Assembly: GCA_032161045.1 (NCBI GenBank)
Contig: JAVHTH010000015.1
Source: Fervidibacter sinensis
GTDB lineage: Bacteria > Armatimonadota > Fervidibacteria > Fervidibacterales > Fervidibacteraceae
Reading direction: 5' to 3' (one strand)
Length of the DNA: 64,000 nt
Below the pieces are notes generated by a model. The model was not told the origin of the DNA. It worked only from the letters and a program-made list of their open reading frames with translations, and did not search any database. Position 1 is the stretch's first letter. Every line of letters begins with the position of its first letter. A program made the translations under genes and the position numbers. Shown piece after piece: positions 42,755-51,689 of the stretch.

Positions 42755-43255
42755 TCACCCCTGCGCAGGCTGTTTTTGTTCGCGCATCTTTTCCGCAGCA
42801 GCCATAACTGCCTTGATGATTTTTTGGTAGCCAGTGCACCTACACAAATTCCCCGCAAGCCAATACCGGATTGTTTCAACATCAGGGTTTGGGTTCTCGT
42901 TCAACAGAGCAACGGAGTTCACGATAAAGCCGGGAGTGCAGAAACCACATTGAACAGCGCCGTATTCAGCGAACGCTTGTTGGACGGGATGAAGTTTACC
43001 CCCCTGAGCGATGCCCTCAACGGTCGTGATGGATTTTCCGTTTGCGGAAACAGCCAAAATCAAGCAGGAGTTAACTGGCTTCCCGTCCAGCAAAATCGTG
43101 CAAGCACCGCATTCCCCGGTCCCGCAACCTTCCTTGACACCTGTGTAGCCAAGTTTGTATCGCAAAACATCAATTAACCGCTCACGGGGTTCAACTTCCA
43201 CCTCGTGGACCCGTCCGTTGACCGTCAGCGTAATTCGGTATCGCTTCCGCTCCAT
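42755..43255 (-). CDS. [2Fe-2S] subunit of the xanthine dehydrogenase / CO dehydrogenase family
   Basis: 166 residues from ATG 43255, with GGAGGAAAG upstream. N-terminal plant-type [2Fe-2S] cluster (GCGTGECGACT...SC) and C-terminal second cluster (QCGFCTPG...NLCRCTGY): both sets of cysteines are complete. In this family the small subunit passes electrons from a molybdopterin subunit to FAD. No molybdopterin or FAD subunit gene lies beside it here; a Uma2 gene follows and glyS is divergent. It is therefore an orphan in this window. Confidence 0.92.
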   Translation of the reverse strand: MERKRYRITLTVNGRVHEVEVEPRERLIDVLRYKLGYTGVKEGCGTGECGACTILLDGKPVNSCLILAVSANGKSITTVEGIAQGGKLHPVQQAFAEYGAVQCGFCTPGFIVNSVALLNENPNPDVETIRYWLAGNLCRCTGYQKIIKAVMAAAEKMREQKQPAQG

Positions 43256-43378
43256 CGTCTTTCCTCCTTCCGCTCCAAATTCACACACAAAATTTTGATT
43301 GCCAGAGCACCAAAAGTTAAGAAGCGTGACAAAATGCCTTTACGCACTTGTGCCAACGCTTTTTGAACGAGGTGAAAG

Positions 43379-45493
43379 GTGGTGCCGAAGACGCTGCTTT
43401 TGGAAATAGGAACGGAGGAAATGCCAGCAAGGTTCATGATGCCCGCTTTAGAGCAGTTGAAAGAACTGCTAAGCAGAACCTTGACACAATTGAGGTTAGA
43501 GCACGGTCAAATCCGCACAATGGGAACACCGCGCCGCTTGACAGCGATCGTTTCAGATGTGGCGGATGCTCAAACCTCTGTCGTCCGAGAAATAAGGGGT
43601 CCGGCAAAGCATATCGCCTTTGACGCTGAAGGTAATCCCACAAAGGCTGCTGAAGGGTTTGCGCGCGCGCAAGGAGTTTCGGTCAGCGACTTAGTGGTTA
43701 AAGCGACTGACAAAGGCGAATTCGTGTTCGCTGTAAAGCGAGAGGAGGGGAAACCTGCAGTTGAAGTCCTCGCTGAAGCGCTTCCACAAATTGTCCGTTC
43801 CCTCTCGTTCCCCAAAACGATGCGGTGGGAAGAAAGCGGTTTGAGATTTGGGCGCCCCATTCGTTGGATTGTCGCATTGTTTGGCGATGAAGTGATTCCT
43901 TTTGAAATCGCTGGAGTGAAAAGCGACAGGGTAACTTACGGTCGCAGGTTCACCAATGGACAAAGTATTGGCAAAAAGATTGTGCTGAACTGCGCTGATG
44001 AATATGAGCGCGTTTTGGAAAGCGCAAGTGTGATTGTTGACCATGAAAAGCGCCGAGAACTGATCAAATCGCAAATTCAAGCGGCTGTCCAGTCGCTTGG
44101 TGGAGTTGCGTTGATTCCTGACGAACTTTTGGACGAAGTCACTTTCCTTGTTGAAGAACCAGTTGCGCTCGTTGGTCACTTTGACGAACGATACCTTGAG
44201 TTGCCCTCCGAGGTCCTCGTAACCGTCATGGAGCACCATCAACGCTACTTTCCCGTGACCAAAAGCGCCGAACACGGAACGGCGAACGAATTGATGCCTC
44301 ACTTCATTTTCGTCTCCAACGGGATGCCGAAAAATCCCGATTTGGTCAGGCAAGGTAACGAGAAAGTTGTCACAGCGAGATTTGAGGATGCTCGCTTTTA
44401 CTTCGCCGAAGACCGCAAGCACAAACTTGAGGAGTTCGTCCCGAAGTTGAGCGAAATCGTCTTCATAGAAGGTTTGGGCACTATGGCTGACAAAACGGAG
44501 CGATTGAAAAGATTGTCAACAGCACTCTATGGTGGGCTCTCGCCCACCCTCATTCGCGCCGCTGAACTTTGCAAGGCTGACTTGGCTACAAGGCTTGTCA
44601 ACGAGTTCACAGAGTTGCAGGGCGTAATAGGTCGCGTCTACGCTTTGCTGGACGGCGAACCCGTTGAGGTCGCCGAAGCCATTGAAGACCACTACAAACC
44701 CTTGCCGCCAGATTTTGAACTGCCGCGAAACGAAATCGGTTTTTGGCTCGCCGTTGCAGATAGACTTGACACTTTGTGCGCTTGTTTTGACAGGGATTTG
44801 ATCCCGACGGGTTCGCATGACCCGTTCGGGTTGCGCCGAGCCGCAACGACTTTGCTCATTTTGCTGAGAAATGCCCCGAAGGCGATCAGCATAAGTGAAT
44901 GCATTGACGCCGCTTTGAAAACGCTGTCCGATGTTGGAATGATTCAGGGCGAAGGAAACGAAACGAAGGAGCAATTGCTCGGCTTTTTGCGAGAGCGGCT
45001 GGACGGCTTGCTTGAATCGGAAGGAATTGACCACGACATTCGTCAGGCTGTTTTGGCAGTCGGCTTTGACGATGTGGCTGCAACCTTTGAGCGGGCAAAA
45101 ACACTTCAACAATTGCGCAACGAACGGGGCAACTGGTTCAACGAGACTGTCATTGCGTTCACTCGCATCACGAACATCCTCGCTCAAGCGAGGCAAAAGG
45201 GCGAGACCATTGACGATAAAGTTGAGCCTGAGTTGCTCCAAATTGAGGCAGAGCGCCAACTTTGTGAACTGGTCACCCAAGTTGCTCCCAAATTCGCTGA
45301 ACACATTCAACAACGCAATTTCACGGCAGCCTTTGAAGCGCTGTCAACCTTAGTGCCGACGATAAACCGATTCTTTGACGATGTCCTCGTCATGCACGAA
45401 GACCCACAAATTCGTAAGAACCGATTGGCACTGCTTCGCCAAATTGAAACCCTTTTGCTCACCATTGCCGATTTCAGGTTGGTGCAGACTTAA
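43379..45493 (+). CDS. glyS: Glycyl-tRNA synthetase beta subunit
   Basis: Charges tRNA-Gly together with the alpha subunit GlyQ. 704 residues, close to the E. coli 689. LLLEIGTEEMPARF at the N terminus is the family hallmark, followed by GTPRRLTAIV, GPAKHIAFD, MRWEESGLRFGRPIRW, and FFDDVLVMHEDPQIRKNRLALL at the C terminus. It begins with GTG (43379, or the next GTG 43382) after GAGGTGAAAG. glyQ is usually just upstream, but here the upstream gene is divergent; glyQ must lie elsewhere. Confidence 0.95.
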   Translation: MVPKTLLLEIGTEEMPARFMMPALEQLKELLSRTLTQLRLEHGQIRTMGTPRRLTAIVSDVADAQTSVVREIRGPAKHIAFDAEGNPTKAAEGFARAQGVSVSDLVVKATDKGEFVFAVKREEGKPAVEVLAEALPQIVRSLSFPKTMRWEESGLRFGRPIRWIVALFGDEVIPFEIAGVKSDRVTYGRRFTNGQSIGKKIVLNCADEYERVLESASVIVDHEKRRELIKSQIQAAVQSLGGVALIPDELLDEVTFLVEEPVALVGHFDERYLELPSEVLVTVMEHHQRYFPVTKSAEHGTANELMPHFIFVSNGMPKNPDLVRQGNEKVVTARFEDARFYFAEDRKHKLEEFVPKLSEIVFIEGLGTMADKTERLKRLSTALYGGLSPTLIRAAELCKADLATRLVNEFTELQGVIGRVYALLDGEPVEVAEAIEDHYKPLPPDFELPRNEIGFWLAVADRLDTLCACFDRDLIPTGSHDPFGLRRAATTLLILLRNAPKAISISECIDAALKTLSDVGMIQGEGNETKEQLLGFLRERLDGLLESEGIDHDIRQAVLAVGFDDVAATFERAKTLQQLRNERGNWFNETVIAFTRITNILAQARQKGETIDDKVEPELLQIEAERQLCELVTQVAPKFAEHIQQRNFTAAFEALSTLVPTINRFFDDVLVMHEDPQIRKNRLALLRQIETLLLTIADFRLVQT

Positions 45494-45530
45494 GTGACTT
45501 ACGCGGTCATTTGAGCACAAGCAATGCCTC

Positions 45531-45749
45531 TCAATCTCGCCAAATTTCCCTATTCGCCCAAAGCCATCCTAACACAGCACCGACCAATCCACCGAAAAGA
45601 ACGGTGGTGAAAGCGTTATTGAAACTCCAAGCAGAGATGGGTAGGGCAAGCCAACCGGGGAATGTTCCGACGATAGCCCCACCGAGGACGAAGAGAATCT
45701 TAACGACGATGAGTTCAGGCTCTGACTTTTTCTGTCGCTTGCGAGCCAT
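45531..45749 (-). CDS. Small membrane protein, unknown
   Basis: 72 residues from ATG 45749. A short basic N terminus (MARKRQKKSEPE) is followed by two glycine-rich membrane helices (about 15-35 and 45-62). No family recognised. Convergent with glyS. Coding character is supported by a ribosome-site-like AAGTGAGG before the start and by the clear membrane pattern. Confidence 0.55.
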   Translation of the reverse strand: MARKRQKKSEPELIVVKILFVLGGAIVGTFPGWLALPISAWSFNNAFTTVLFGGLVGAVLGWLWANREIWRD

Positions 45750-45918
45750 AAGCCTCACTTCCAAACTTTTCATGCCCATTTCTATTGTGCCACCTACGAT
45801 TGGTTAAGTTCCCGAACCACCGAATTGCCGAATTTGAGCGCTGTCAATCCGCTTTGTCGCCAATTTTGTCAAAGTTTGGGAGACGAAAAACTTCGCTGCG
45901 AAAGGAGTGGATGGTTTG

Positions 45919-46854
45919 ATGGAATACCGACGGTTAGGGCGAACTGGTGTTTGGGTCAGTGAAATTGCTTTCGGTTGCGCTCACTTGGGCAGCAAGCCAG
46001 CAGACGAAAGCGAAGCCATAAAGTTGGTTCACCGAGCAATTGACTTGGGCATTAATCTCATTGACACTGCCAACATTTATGTCGGCGGGCGAAGCGAAGA
46101 GATAGTCGGCAAAGCATTGAAGGGAATCCGCCACCAAGTTGTGTTGGCGACCAAAGTTCGTGGGCGGATGGGTGGAGGCAAAAACGACGAAGGTTTGAGC
46201 CGCTATCACATTGTCAGGCAAGTTGAAGCGAGTTTGCGACGATTGCAAACCGACTACATTGACCTCTACCAAGTCCACTGGTGGGATGAAAACACTCCAC
46301 TTGACGAAACATTGAGAGCCCTTGACGACTTGGTCAGGCAAGGCAAAGTGCTTTACATCGGTTGTTCAAACTTCGCTGCTTGGCAACTTTGCAAGTCGCT
46401 TTGGCTTTCGGACAAAAACAATTGGGCTCGCTTTGAAACCAACCAAGTCCGATACAGTTTGCTTGACAGAAGCATTGAGAGCGAACTTGTGCCCCTTTGC
46501 GAAAGCGAAAGTGTTGGCATTTTGGCATACAGCCCGATGGGTGGTGGCTTTTTGGCTAAAGACCCGATGCCAGAAAATCCACCTGTCATTTGGGCTCGTT
46601 CCCACCGAGACAGGCAAAGCGAAAGCGTAACGGAAAGGGAGCGAAGAATTTGGCAAACTGTCAAGCAACTGGCTCAAAAGTATGGGCGACCGATGGGCCA
46701 TATCGCTTTGGCTTGGGTTTTGCGCTTGCCTGTAGTCAGCGCTGCAATCGTCGGGGCATCTGACATTGCTCAACTTGAAGAGAACGCAAGTGCATCGGGT
46801 TTAAGGTTGGAAGACGAAGACATTGCGCTTTTGAACCAGCAAAGCAAAGATTGA
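45919..46854 (+). CDS. Aldo/keto reductase
   Basis: NAD(P)H-dependent reductase of aldehydes, ketones or sugars. 311 residues from ATG 45919 (MEYRRLGRTG, the usual start of the family; AAGGAG upstream). The catalytic tetrad is visible: Asp and Tyr in DTANIYVGG, Lys in VVLATKVRG, His in YQVHWWD. The nucleotide site AIVGASDIAQLEEN is at the C terminus. Substrate unknown; the neighbouring ROK kinase suggests sugar metabolism. Confidence 0.9.
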   Translation: MEYRRLGRTGVWVSEIAFGCAHLGSKPADESEAIKLVHRAIDLGINLIDTANIYVGGRSEEIVGKALKGIRHQVVLATKVRGRMGGGKNDEGLSRYHIVRQVEASLRRLQTDYIDLYQVHWWDENTPLDETLRALDDLVRQGKVLYIGCSNFAAWQLCKSLWLSDKNNWARFETNQVRYSLLDRSIESELVPLCESESVGILAYSPMGGGFLAKDPMPENPPVIWARSHRDRQSESVTERERRIWQTVKQLAQKYGRPMGHIALAWVLRLPVVSAAIVGASDIAQLEENASASGLRLEDEDIALLNQQSKD

Positions 46855-46927
46855 GATGATTGGGGCGGGATTTTACACCCCGCCAATCTATTACTCAGCA
46901 ATCACACCTTGCACTCGTTGCGGTTAA

Positions 46928-47893
46928 CTATGAACTTGGAAGCGATCGGAAGACCAAAGCGGCGGCGCCCAGAATGCCAGCGTTCGTTCCCAAAGCGGCT
47001 GGGACAACTTGCAAAACTTTTGTGGCATCTGGCAGTGCCCTTCGTTTGATTTCCCAGCGGACGGGTTCCAAAATCCAGTCGCCCGCTTGAGCCACACCGC
47101 CACCGATGACAATTCGGTCAGGATTGAGAAGGTTGACAATTCCAGCCAAAGCAACTCCCAACAATTTACCCGCTTCAGCCAAAATTGATTGAGCCAAAAA
47201 ATCCCCCTCTTGCGCTGCGCGTGCAACATGTTCGGCGGTTAATTCCTCTGGCGATGCCATCGTTGACAGTTTTGTATTGACGCCTCGCAAAACATATTCG
47301 CGGGCTCGTTGAGCAATTGCGGGACCCGATGCGTAAAGTTCAATGCAGCCGTAATTTCCGCAACCGCACCTTTGACCGTTGGGGTCAACGGAGATGTGAC
47401 CGAGTTCTCCCGCAGCGAAGGAAACGCCACGAATTAGTTCGCCATTTATGATGACAGCACCGCCTATTCCCGTCCCCAAAGTGACTAAAATCAGGCTTTT
47501 GGCACCTCTTCCTGCGCCAAAAACGAATTCTCCCAATCCAGCAGCGTTGGCATCGTTTTCAATGAAAGCGGGGACGCCCAAAACCCGTTCCAACTCGGAC
47601 TTCAAATTTCGCCCCTTCCACTCAGGTATGTTCACCGCATCTGAAAGCATGATGCCTTGTTCAGCGTCAACAACACCCGGAGTTCCCATTCCGACACCTG
47701 TCAATTGAGACGGTTGGATTTTGCTGTTTTCCAAGGCTTCCAACGCAGCCTCTTTAATGCGACTGAGCACCCACTCACCACCCTTGTGTGCTTCAGTCGG
47801 TCGAGTAGCATGCGAAACAATTGTCCCGTCCTCTCGCACAACTGCAGCGGCTACCTTTGTCCCGCCAAGGTCAATCGCCAAAGCGAACCTCAT
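46928..47893 (-). CDS. ROK-family sugar kinase, glucokinase-like
   Basis: Phosphorylates glucose or a related sugar with ATP. 321 residues. DLGGTKVAAAV phosphate loop, ENDANAAGLGEFVFG with the catalytic Asp, LGTGIGGAVI, and the ROK zinc site CGCGNYGCIELYASG are all present. There is no N-terminal HTH, so it is an enzyme rather than a NagC/XylR-type repressor. Convergent with the aldo/keto reductase gene. Confidence 0.92.
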   Translation of the reverse strand: MRFALAIDLGGTKVAAAVVREDGTIVSHATRPTEAHKGGEWVLSRIKEAALEALENSKIQPSQLTGVGMGTPGVVDAEQGIMLSDAVNIPEWKGRNLKSELERVLGVPAFIENDANAAGLGEFVFGAGRGAKSLILVTLGTGIGGAVIINGELIRGVSFAAGELGHISVDPNGQRCGCGNYGCIELYASGPAIAQRAREYVLRGVNTKLSTMASPEELTAEHVARAAQEGDFLAQSILAEAGKLLGVALAGIVNLLNPDRIVIGGGVAQAGDWILEPVRWEIKRRALPDATKVLQVVPAALGTNAGILGAAALVFRSLPSS

Positions 47894-47975
47894 CTTTCAT
47901 TCACCTCACACAAGCGAAAATTTTGTCAACTGACTCTTAGAGCGCTAACTGCGCCCATTCACCATCTGCAACCCC

Positions 47976-48389
47976 TCACTCAGGACATTGCAAAGCGATT
48001 TGCCTGACCGTTGACAAAACCTCATCTGGGGTTGGGAAACCTTTACCTGAAGTTGCAAACCACTGTTTCACCACAATGCCGTTACGGTCAATGACCAAAA
48101 TTCCAGCGGAATCGCCGTCAAGCCAGCATCGTCTCGCCTTTCCGCTCTCCAAGACCCCTTGACAATCTTCAGGGATAAGGTCTCCTCTCCAAACTATCCA
48201 AACTTTTGCGTCCCACTCAGTAAATTGATTTTGCCACTCGGAAAATTGTCGGCAAACCCGTTTGCAGGCAAAGCAATGACCCTCGTGCAGAAAAACGAAA
48301 ACGGTCGCAACTGCGACTTGCCAGTTGGGCTTGACAATTTTCCCGTTCGCTGTTTTGAAAGGCAAAGGTTCAAGTCGTTTCACATTCAT
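47976..48389 (-). CDS. Redoxin / thioredoxin-fold protein
   Basis: 137 residues. AhpC/TSA-like thioredoxin fold: the region VAVATVFVFLHEGHCFACKRVCRQF holds a CxxCxxxC cysteine set at the usual redox position, and GILVIDRNGIVVKQWFA is the typical second half. The peroxiredoxin T-x-x-C motif is not clear, so the exact activity is uncertain. The start ATG overlaps the stop of a very small upstream frame (48386-48487) as ATGA. Confidence 0.75.
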   Translation of the reverse strand: MNVKRLEPLPFKTANGKIVKPNWQVAVATVFVFLHEGHCFACKRVCRQFSEWQNQFTEWDAKVWIVWRGDLIPEDCQGVLESGKARRCWLDGDSAGILVIDRNGIVVKQWFATSGKGFPTPDEVLSTVRQIALQCPE

Positions 48390-48487
48390 TCGCCCCTTTG
48401 CGGTGTCGGCTCTTCATCTTCCTTGAGCAATTTGCCCACAGGGACGACACGAGTCCAAATGTCGGCGATGAAGAGCAGTATGGCAAT
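48386..48487 (-). CDS. Possible 33-residue membrane peptide with ATT start
   Basis: The frame reads (M)AILLFIADIWTRVVPVG followed by a charged tail KLLKEDEEPTPQRGE. Its stop overlaps the next gene's ATG (ATGA), and GAGGTGA lies eight bases before the ATT codon, overlapping the previous gene's stop. An in-frame TAA stands two codons before, so it cannot extend. It would be one short membrane helix with a cytoplasmic tail. It could equally be the last part of a truncated gene. Confidence 0.35.
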   Translation of the reverse strand: MAILLFIADIWTRVVPVGKLLKEDEEPTPQRGE

Positions 48488-48495
48488 GCCTTAGT

Positions 48496-49473
48496 TCACC
48501 TCACCTTCGCGGGCAAATCTCTCTTTGAGCGTTCAAACCTTTCCTTTTGTGGCAACACCATCCCCTCGGGCAAAATCTTCGGCTTAAGTTTCCAGTTGAA
48601 CTTCGCTTTTTGCCCTTGAGAAAGTTTTGCGACCTCGTTTTTGAAAACATCAACTTGTTCCCGCAATTTAGTCAAGTCCACGCCCCAAAGTTTTTCTGGG
48701 CATTGATTCAAATACCCTTGCGCTCTTTTGAGCAAATTCAAAGCGCCGTTCCACTTGCCCTTACCGCTTTGAACGAGCGCAGCAGCAACTTGAATTAGCC
48801 CTTTCAAAAACGACCTATAGGGCTCGTTTGCGGTCCGCCAAACTTCTTCCCACGCTTCATGAGCGTGCCAATAACGCCCGCTATGGTAAAGCCTCACGCC
48901 TTCCATGAACTTCAGCGGATACGGCAAAGGCATAACTATGCCGCCGCCTTGACCATCACTTATTAGTTCGGCGAACCCGTTGAGCCATAACCAACCTACA
49001 AACGCAGCGGTTGCGGCATCAACTTCGTCGTGGGTTGCGTTTTCTTTGAGACTTTGCAAACCGATTCGGCGCAAACCTTCCTTCAATTCTGTCAAGTCAC
49101 GGTGCTTTCGCGGCAGCCCCAACAAATCTTGAGCACCACCCGGAAAGACTTCAATAACGCTAAACCCTTCTGACTCAAAACGCGCTTTCAAGCGAATTCC
49201 TCGTTCCGTCAACTGCCTCATTGCGCCGAAAGTTACGGGGAAGATACGGATGCCTCGCTTAAGTAACTCTCGGTCGCAAAGACGAAGACCACCGCTGCTT
49301 GGCAGCGAAAGAGGAGCATCAATGGCTATCAACTTGGGGCGAAACCGTTTTGCCAATTCAACCAACTCGTCATCGGTCTTCAGCAAAAAAGTTTGCGCTT
49401 TCAGATCCTTCAAAACACAGACTCCGCTAAACCGCTTTTCGCTTACGCTAAGGTCAACGCCCATCGTGGTCAC
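48496..49473 (-). CDS. DUF429-DUF309 fusion protein
   Basis: 325 residues. The N-terminal DUF429 domain (1-~180) has RNase H-like fold motifs: GVDLSVSEKRFSG, LIAIDAPLSLP, VIEVFPG and THDEVDAATAAFVG. The C-terminal part (~185-260) is a DUF309 helical domain (YHSGRYWHAHEAWEEVWR, FLKGLIQVAAALVQ). Both are of unknown function; DUF429 proteins are predicted nucleases. I know of them mainly as separate proteins. GTG 49473 is chosen because GGGGAG lies eight bases upstream. Confidence 0.85.
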   Translation of the reverse strand: MTTMGVDLSVSEKRFSGVCVLKDLKAQTFLLKTDDELVELAKRFRPKLIAIDAPLSLPSSGGLRLCDRELLKRGIRIFPVTFGAMRQLTERGIRLKARFESEGFSVIEVFPGGAQDLLGLPRKHRDLTELKEGLRRIGLQSLKENATHDEVDAATAAFVGWLWLNGFAELISDGQGGGIVMPLPYPLKFMEGVRLYHSGRYWHAHEAWEEVWRTANEPYRSFLKGLIQVAAALVQSGKGKWNGALNLLKRAQGYLNQCPEKLWGVDLTKLREQVDVFKNEVAKLSQGQKAKFNWKLKPKILPEGMVLPQKERFERSKRDLPAKVR

Positions 49474-49562
49474 AATTGCTCTCCCCGTTATCTCTTGTCA
49501 AAATTAGGTCTGTGCGTTCCAAAATTTTGATGCATTGTGGACATCGGCGAAAGGAGTGAGGA

Positions 49563-50693
49563 ATGATGGCAGGGATAGCGAGTTTCATTCCAGAACCTGA
49601 ACCGATACCTTTGCCCGCACCAGTCTGGCTACTTCAAACTTTGCTCTTCGTAACTTTCGTCTTGCATCTCATCCCGATGAACATGACGGTCGGCGGTTTG
49701 ATAATCCTCGCCCAAGGCGAATTGAGCCAAAAGTTTTCCGAACCGATGCGCCGTTGGATTGTGGGCTATCTTCCTGTCACAACAGCGTTCACCGTCACGA
49801 CAGGCGTAGCGCCATTGCTGTTCCTTCAAGTTCTCTACGGTCAACTTTTCTTTCCGGCAGCGGTTTTGATTGCTTGGGCGTGGTTTCTCGTCATCCTCGC
49901 TTTACTGCTCGGCTACTATGGAATCTACGCATACACCCTCGCAAGCGAGCGGTTGGGGCGTTGGCGCGGATGGGTCATAATTGGGAGCACAGTTTTGTTC
50001 CTCTACATCGCTTTTGCCTTCAATAATGTCATCACGCTCATGTCAACCCCATTCCGTTGGTGGGATTTGTGGCAGGAACGGAACCCGAGCGTTCATTTCA
50101 ACCTTAACCTTTGGGAGCCGACCCTTTTTCCCCGTTTCATCCACTTCGTCTTGAGCGCTGTCGCTGTTGCAGGGCTCGCCGCAACCATTTATGGTGCAGT
50201 CCTTCGGAAGAGCGATGGAGAAACGGGCACGAAATTGATTCAAGAAGGCGTTGCTTGGTTTGCTGGGGCAACGGTTTTAAACTTCCTCTTCGGTGCACTG
50301 TTTTTGTTCACCCACGAGCAAGCGGTGTGGCGATTTTTCGTCGGTGGCAATTTCTGGGCGACAGTCTTGCTTTGGGGCGGGGTTGCTCTCTCTTTGTTCG
50401 CTATCATCGTCGCTTGGCTTAGCAGAAAATCAACAAGACCACTCCCATTGGTTCTCGTTGCAGCCACCTTGACAATTTTGACCATCATCGCCATGTCGGG
50501 CGTCAAGTTCACTGTTCGCTCGCTTTTGATTGCCCGCTACGCTCCCAACTTCAACTTAAGTCAAATGCCCGTCCAACCACAGTGGGGCATAATCTTGATG
50601 TTCGTGATTTTGCTGCTCATCGGTTTGGGGTTCGTCGCTTGGATGGTAGTTCAGTTGCAGCGGGCGTATGTAAAGGGCAGGCAAGTTTCATGA
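49563..50693 (+). CDS. Polytopic membrane protein, cytochrome bd subunit I-like
   Basis: 376 residues with about nine membrane helices. The first helix pair (TLLFVTFVLHLIPMNMTVGGLIILAQGE) carries His and Met residues in positions like the haem ligands of cytochrome bd-type membrane subunits, and further His residues occur at FIHFVLSAV and LFTHEQAVW. It may be a haem-binding quinol-interacting protein, but no family can be named firmly. AGGAGTGAGG precedes ATG 49563. The hypA gene follows. Confidence 0.65.
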   Translation: MMAGIASFIPEPEPIPLPAPVWLLQTLLFVTFVLHLIPMNMTVGGLIILAQGELSQKFSEPMRRWIVGYLPVTTAFTVTTGVAPLLFLQVLYGQLFFPAAVLIAWAWFLVILALLLGYYGIYAYTLASERLGRWRGWVIIGSTVLFLYIAFAFNNVITLMSTPFRWWDLWQERNPSVHFNLNLWEPTLFPRFIHFVLSAVAVAGLAATIYGAVLRKSDGETGTKLIQEGVAWFAGATVLNFLFGALFLFTHEQAVWRFFVGGNFWATVLLWGGVALSLFAIIVAWLSRKSTRPLPLVLVAATLTILTIIAMSGVKFTVRSLLIARYAPNFNLSQMPVQPQWGIILMFVILLLIGLGFVAWMVVQLQRAYVKGRQVS

Positions 50694-50790
50694 CCTGTCA
50701 ATTCAAGGAAAATCCCGACGGAAAAAGAGCAAGTCGCATTGAAAATTTCCCCGCACCACAAGGAGTTGCCTGCGTTGCGAGGTGAAAAAG

Positions 50791-51138
50791 ATGCACGAAT
50801 TTGATGTCGTGAAGTCGCTGATAGACGCATTGCTGCCGAAATTACAAGAGCAAGGTGTCAAGAGGGTGACCGAGGTTCGGTTTCGCAGGGGTAGCACTTT
50901 CTCCGAAGAAGCGTTGCTTCAAGCCTTTACAGCAATTTCAAAAGGGACATTGCTTGAAGGGGCGAAGGTTGAGGTTGAAGTGACGCAGACGAAATTCCGC
51001 TGCCAATGCGGGCACGAACAAGTTATCACCGCTGATGATTTAATCGGTCACATGTTCGTTTGCCCCGAATGCGGTCGGGCGCAGGAGATTGATGAAGCCC
51101 ACGACCTTGAGTTGCTTGAAGTGGTAGCGGAAGTTTAG
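50791..51138 (+). CDS. hypA: Nickel-insertion protein HypA-like
   Basis: Delivers nickel for NiFe hydrogenase (or urease) maturation. 115 residues. ATG 50791 is chosen because the family requires His2 of MHE as a nickel ligand; GAGGTG is six bases upstream. The zinc ribbon is present but its first half is CxC (FRCQCGHE) instead of CxxC; the second is VCPECG. HypB-F and hydrogenase genes are absent here. Confidence 0.85.
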   Translation: MHEFDVVKSLIDALLPKLQEQGVKRVTEVRFRRGSTFSEEALLQAFTAISKGTLLEGAKVEVEVTQTKFRCQCGHEQVITADDLIGHMFVCPECGRAQEIDEAHDLELLEVVAEV

Positions 51139-51146
51139 CAGAGGTG

Positions 51147-51638
51147 TCAACGCTTCCTCCTTGAACTGGATTTGCGCTGGTGTGATTTCTGCCTTTGAAG
51201 CGAGGCGAGTAGTTCCGCAAACTTGCGGGCGTCGTCAAATTCTTGGTAAACCGAAGCAAATCTGATGTATGCCACATCGTCAATTTCCAGCAACTTCGCC
51301 ATCACCATATCGCCAATTTCGCGCGAAGTGATTTGCCTTACCCCTCGCCTTTGAAGTTCCCACTCAATTTCATCAACAGCCCTTCTGATTTGCTCTGGCG
51401 AGACTGGTCGCTTCTCACAAGCCTTCATCATCCCGATTTCAACCTTCTGTCGGTTAAAAAGTTCTCGCCTACCGTCTTTCTTGATGACCCAAATTGGGTG
51501 CAAAACCAACCGTTCGTGGGTTGTGAACCTCATCCCGCATTTGGCACAAACCCTTCGCCTGCGAACAGCCGAACCGTTATCAATCAGCCTTGAGTCAATG
51601 ACCTTCGTCCCTTCAGCACCACATCGCGGGCAAAGCAT
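51147..51638 (-). CDS. nrdR: Transcriptional repressor NrdR
   Basis: Represses ribonucleotide reductase genes in response to dATP/ATP. 163 residues. The N-terminal zinc ribbon (CPRCG...CAKCG, 3-37) and a complete ATP-cone domain (VIKKDGRRELFNRQKV..., IAYIRFASVYQEFDD) match the family throughout. Convergent with hypA, with only eight bases between. Confidence 0.96.
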   Translation of the reverse strand: MLCPRCGAEGTKVIDSRLIDNGSAVRRRRVCAKCGMRFTTHERLVLHPIWVIKKDGRRELFNRQKVEIGMMKACEKRPVSPEQIRRAVDEIEWELQRRGVRQITSREIGDMVMAKLLEIDDVAYIRFASVYQEFDDARKFAELLASLQRQKSHQRKSSSRRKR

Positions 51639-51689
51639 AAAATGACACCTACCAACAGGCTTCTGTCACAGATTAGCGTTGTAACCTCT

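Noticed and set aside
43256..43378. Expected glyQ just upstream of glyS
   Set aside because: The upstream sequence is a 120-base divergent gap and then an unrelated [2Fe-2S] gene; no alpha-subunit coding sequence is present.
46858..46892. Hairpin GGGCGGG/CCCGCC between the aldo/keto reductase and ROK genes, as a terminator
   Set aside because: It may serve both convergent genes, but it lacks a T-run on either strand, so it was not listed as a terminator.
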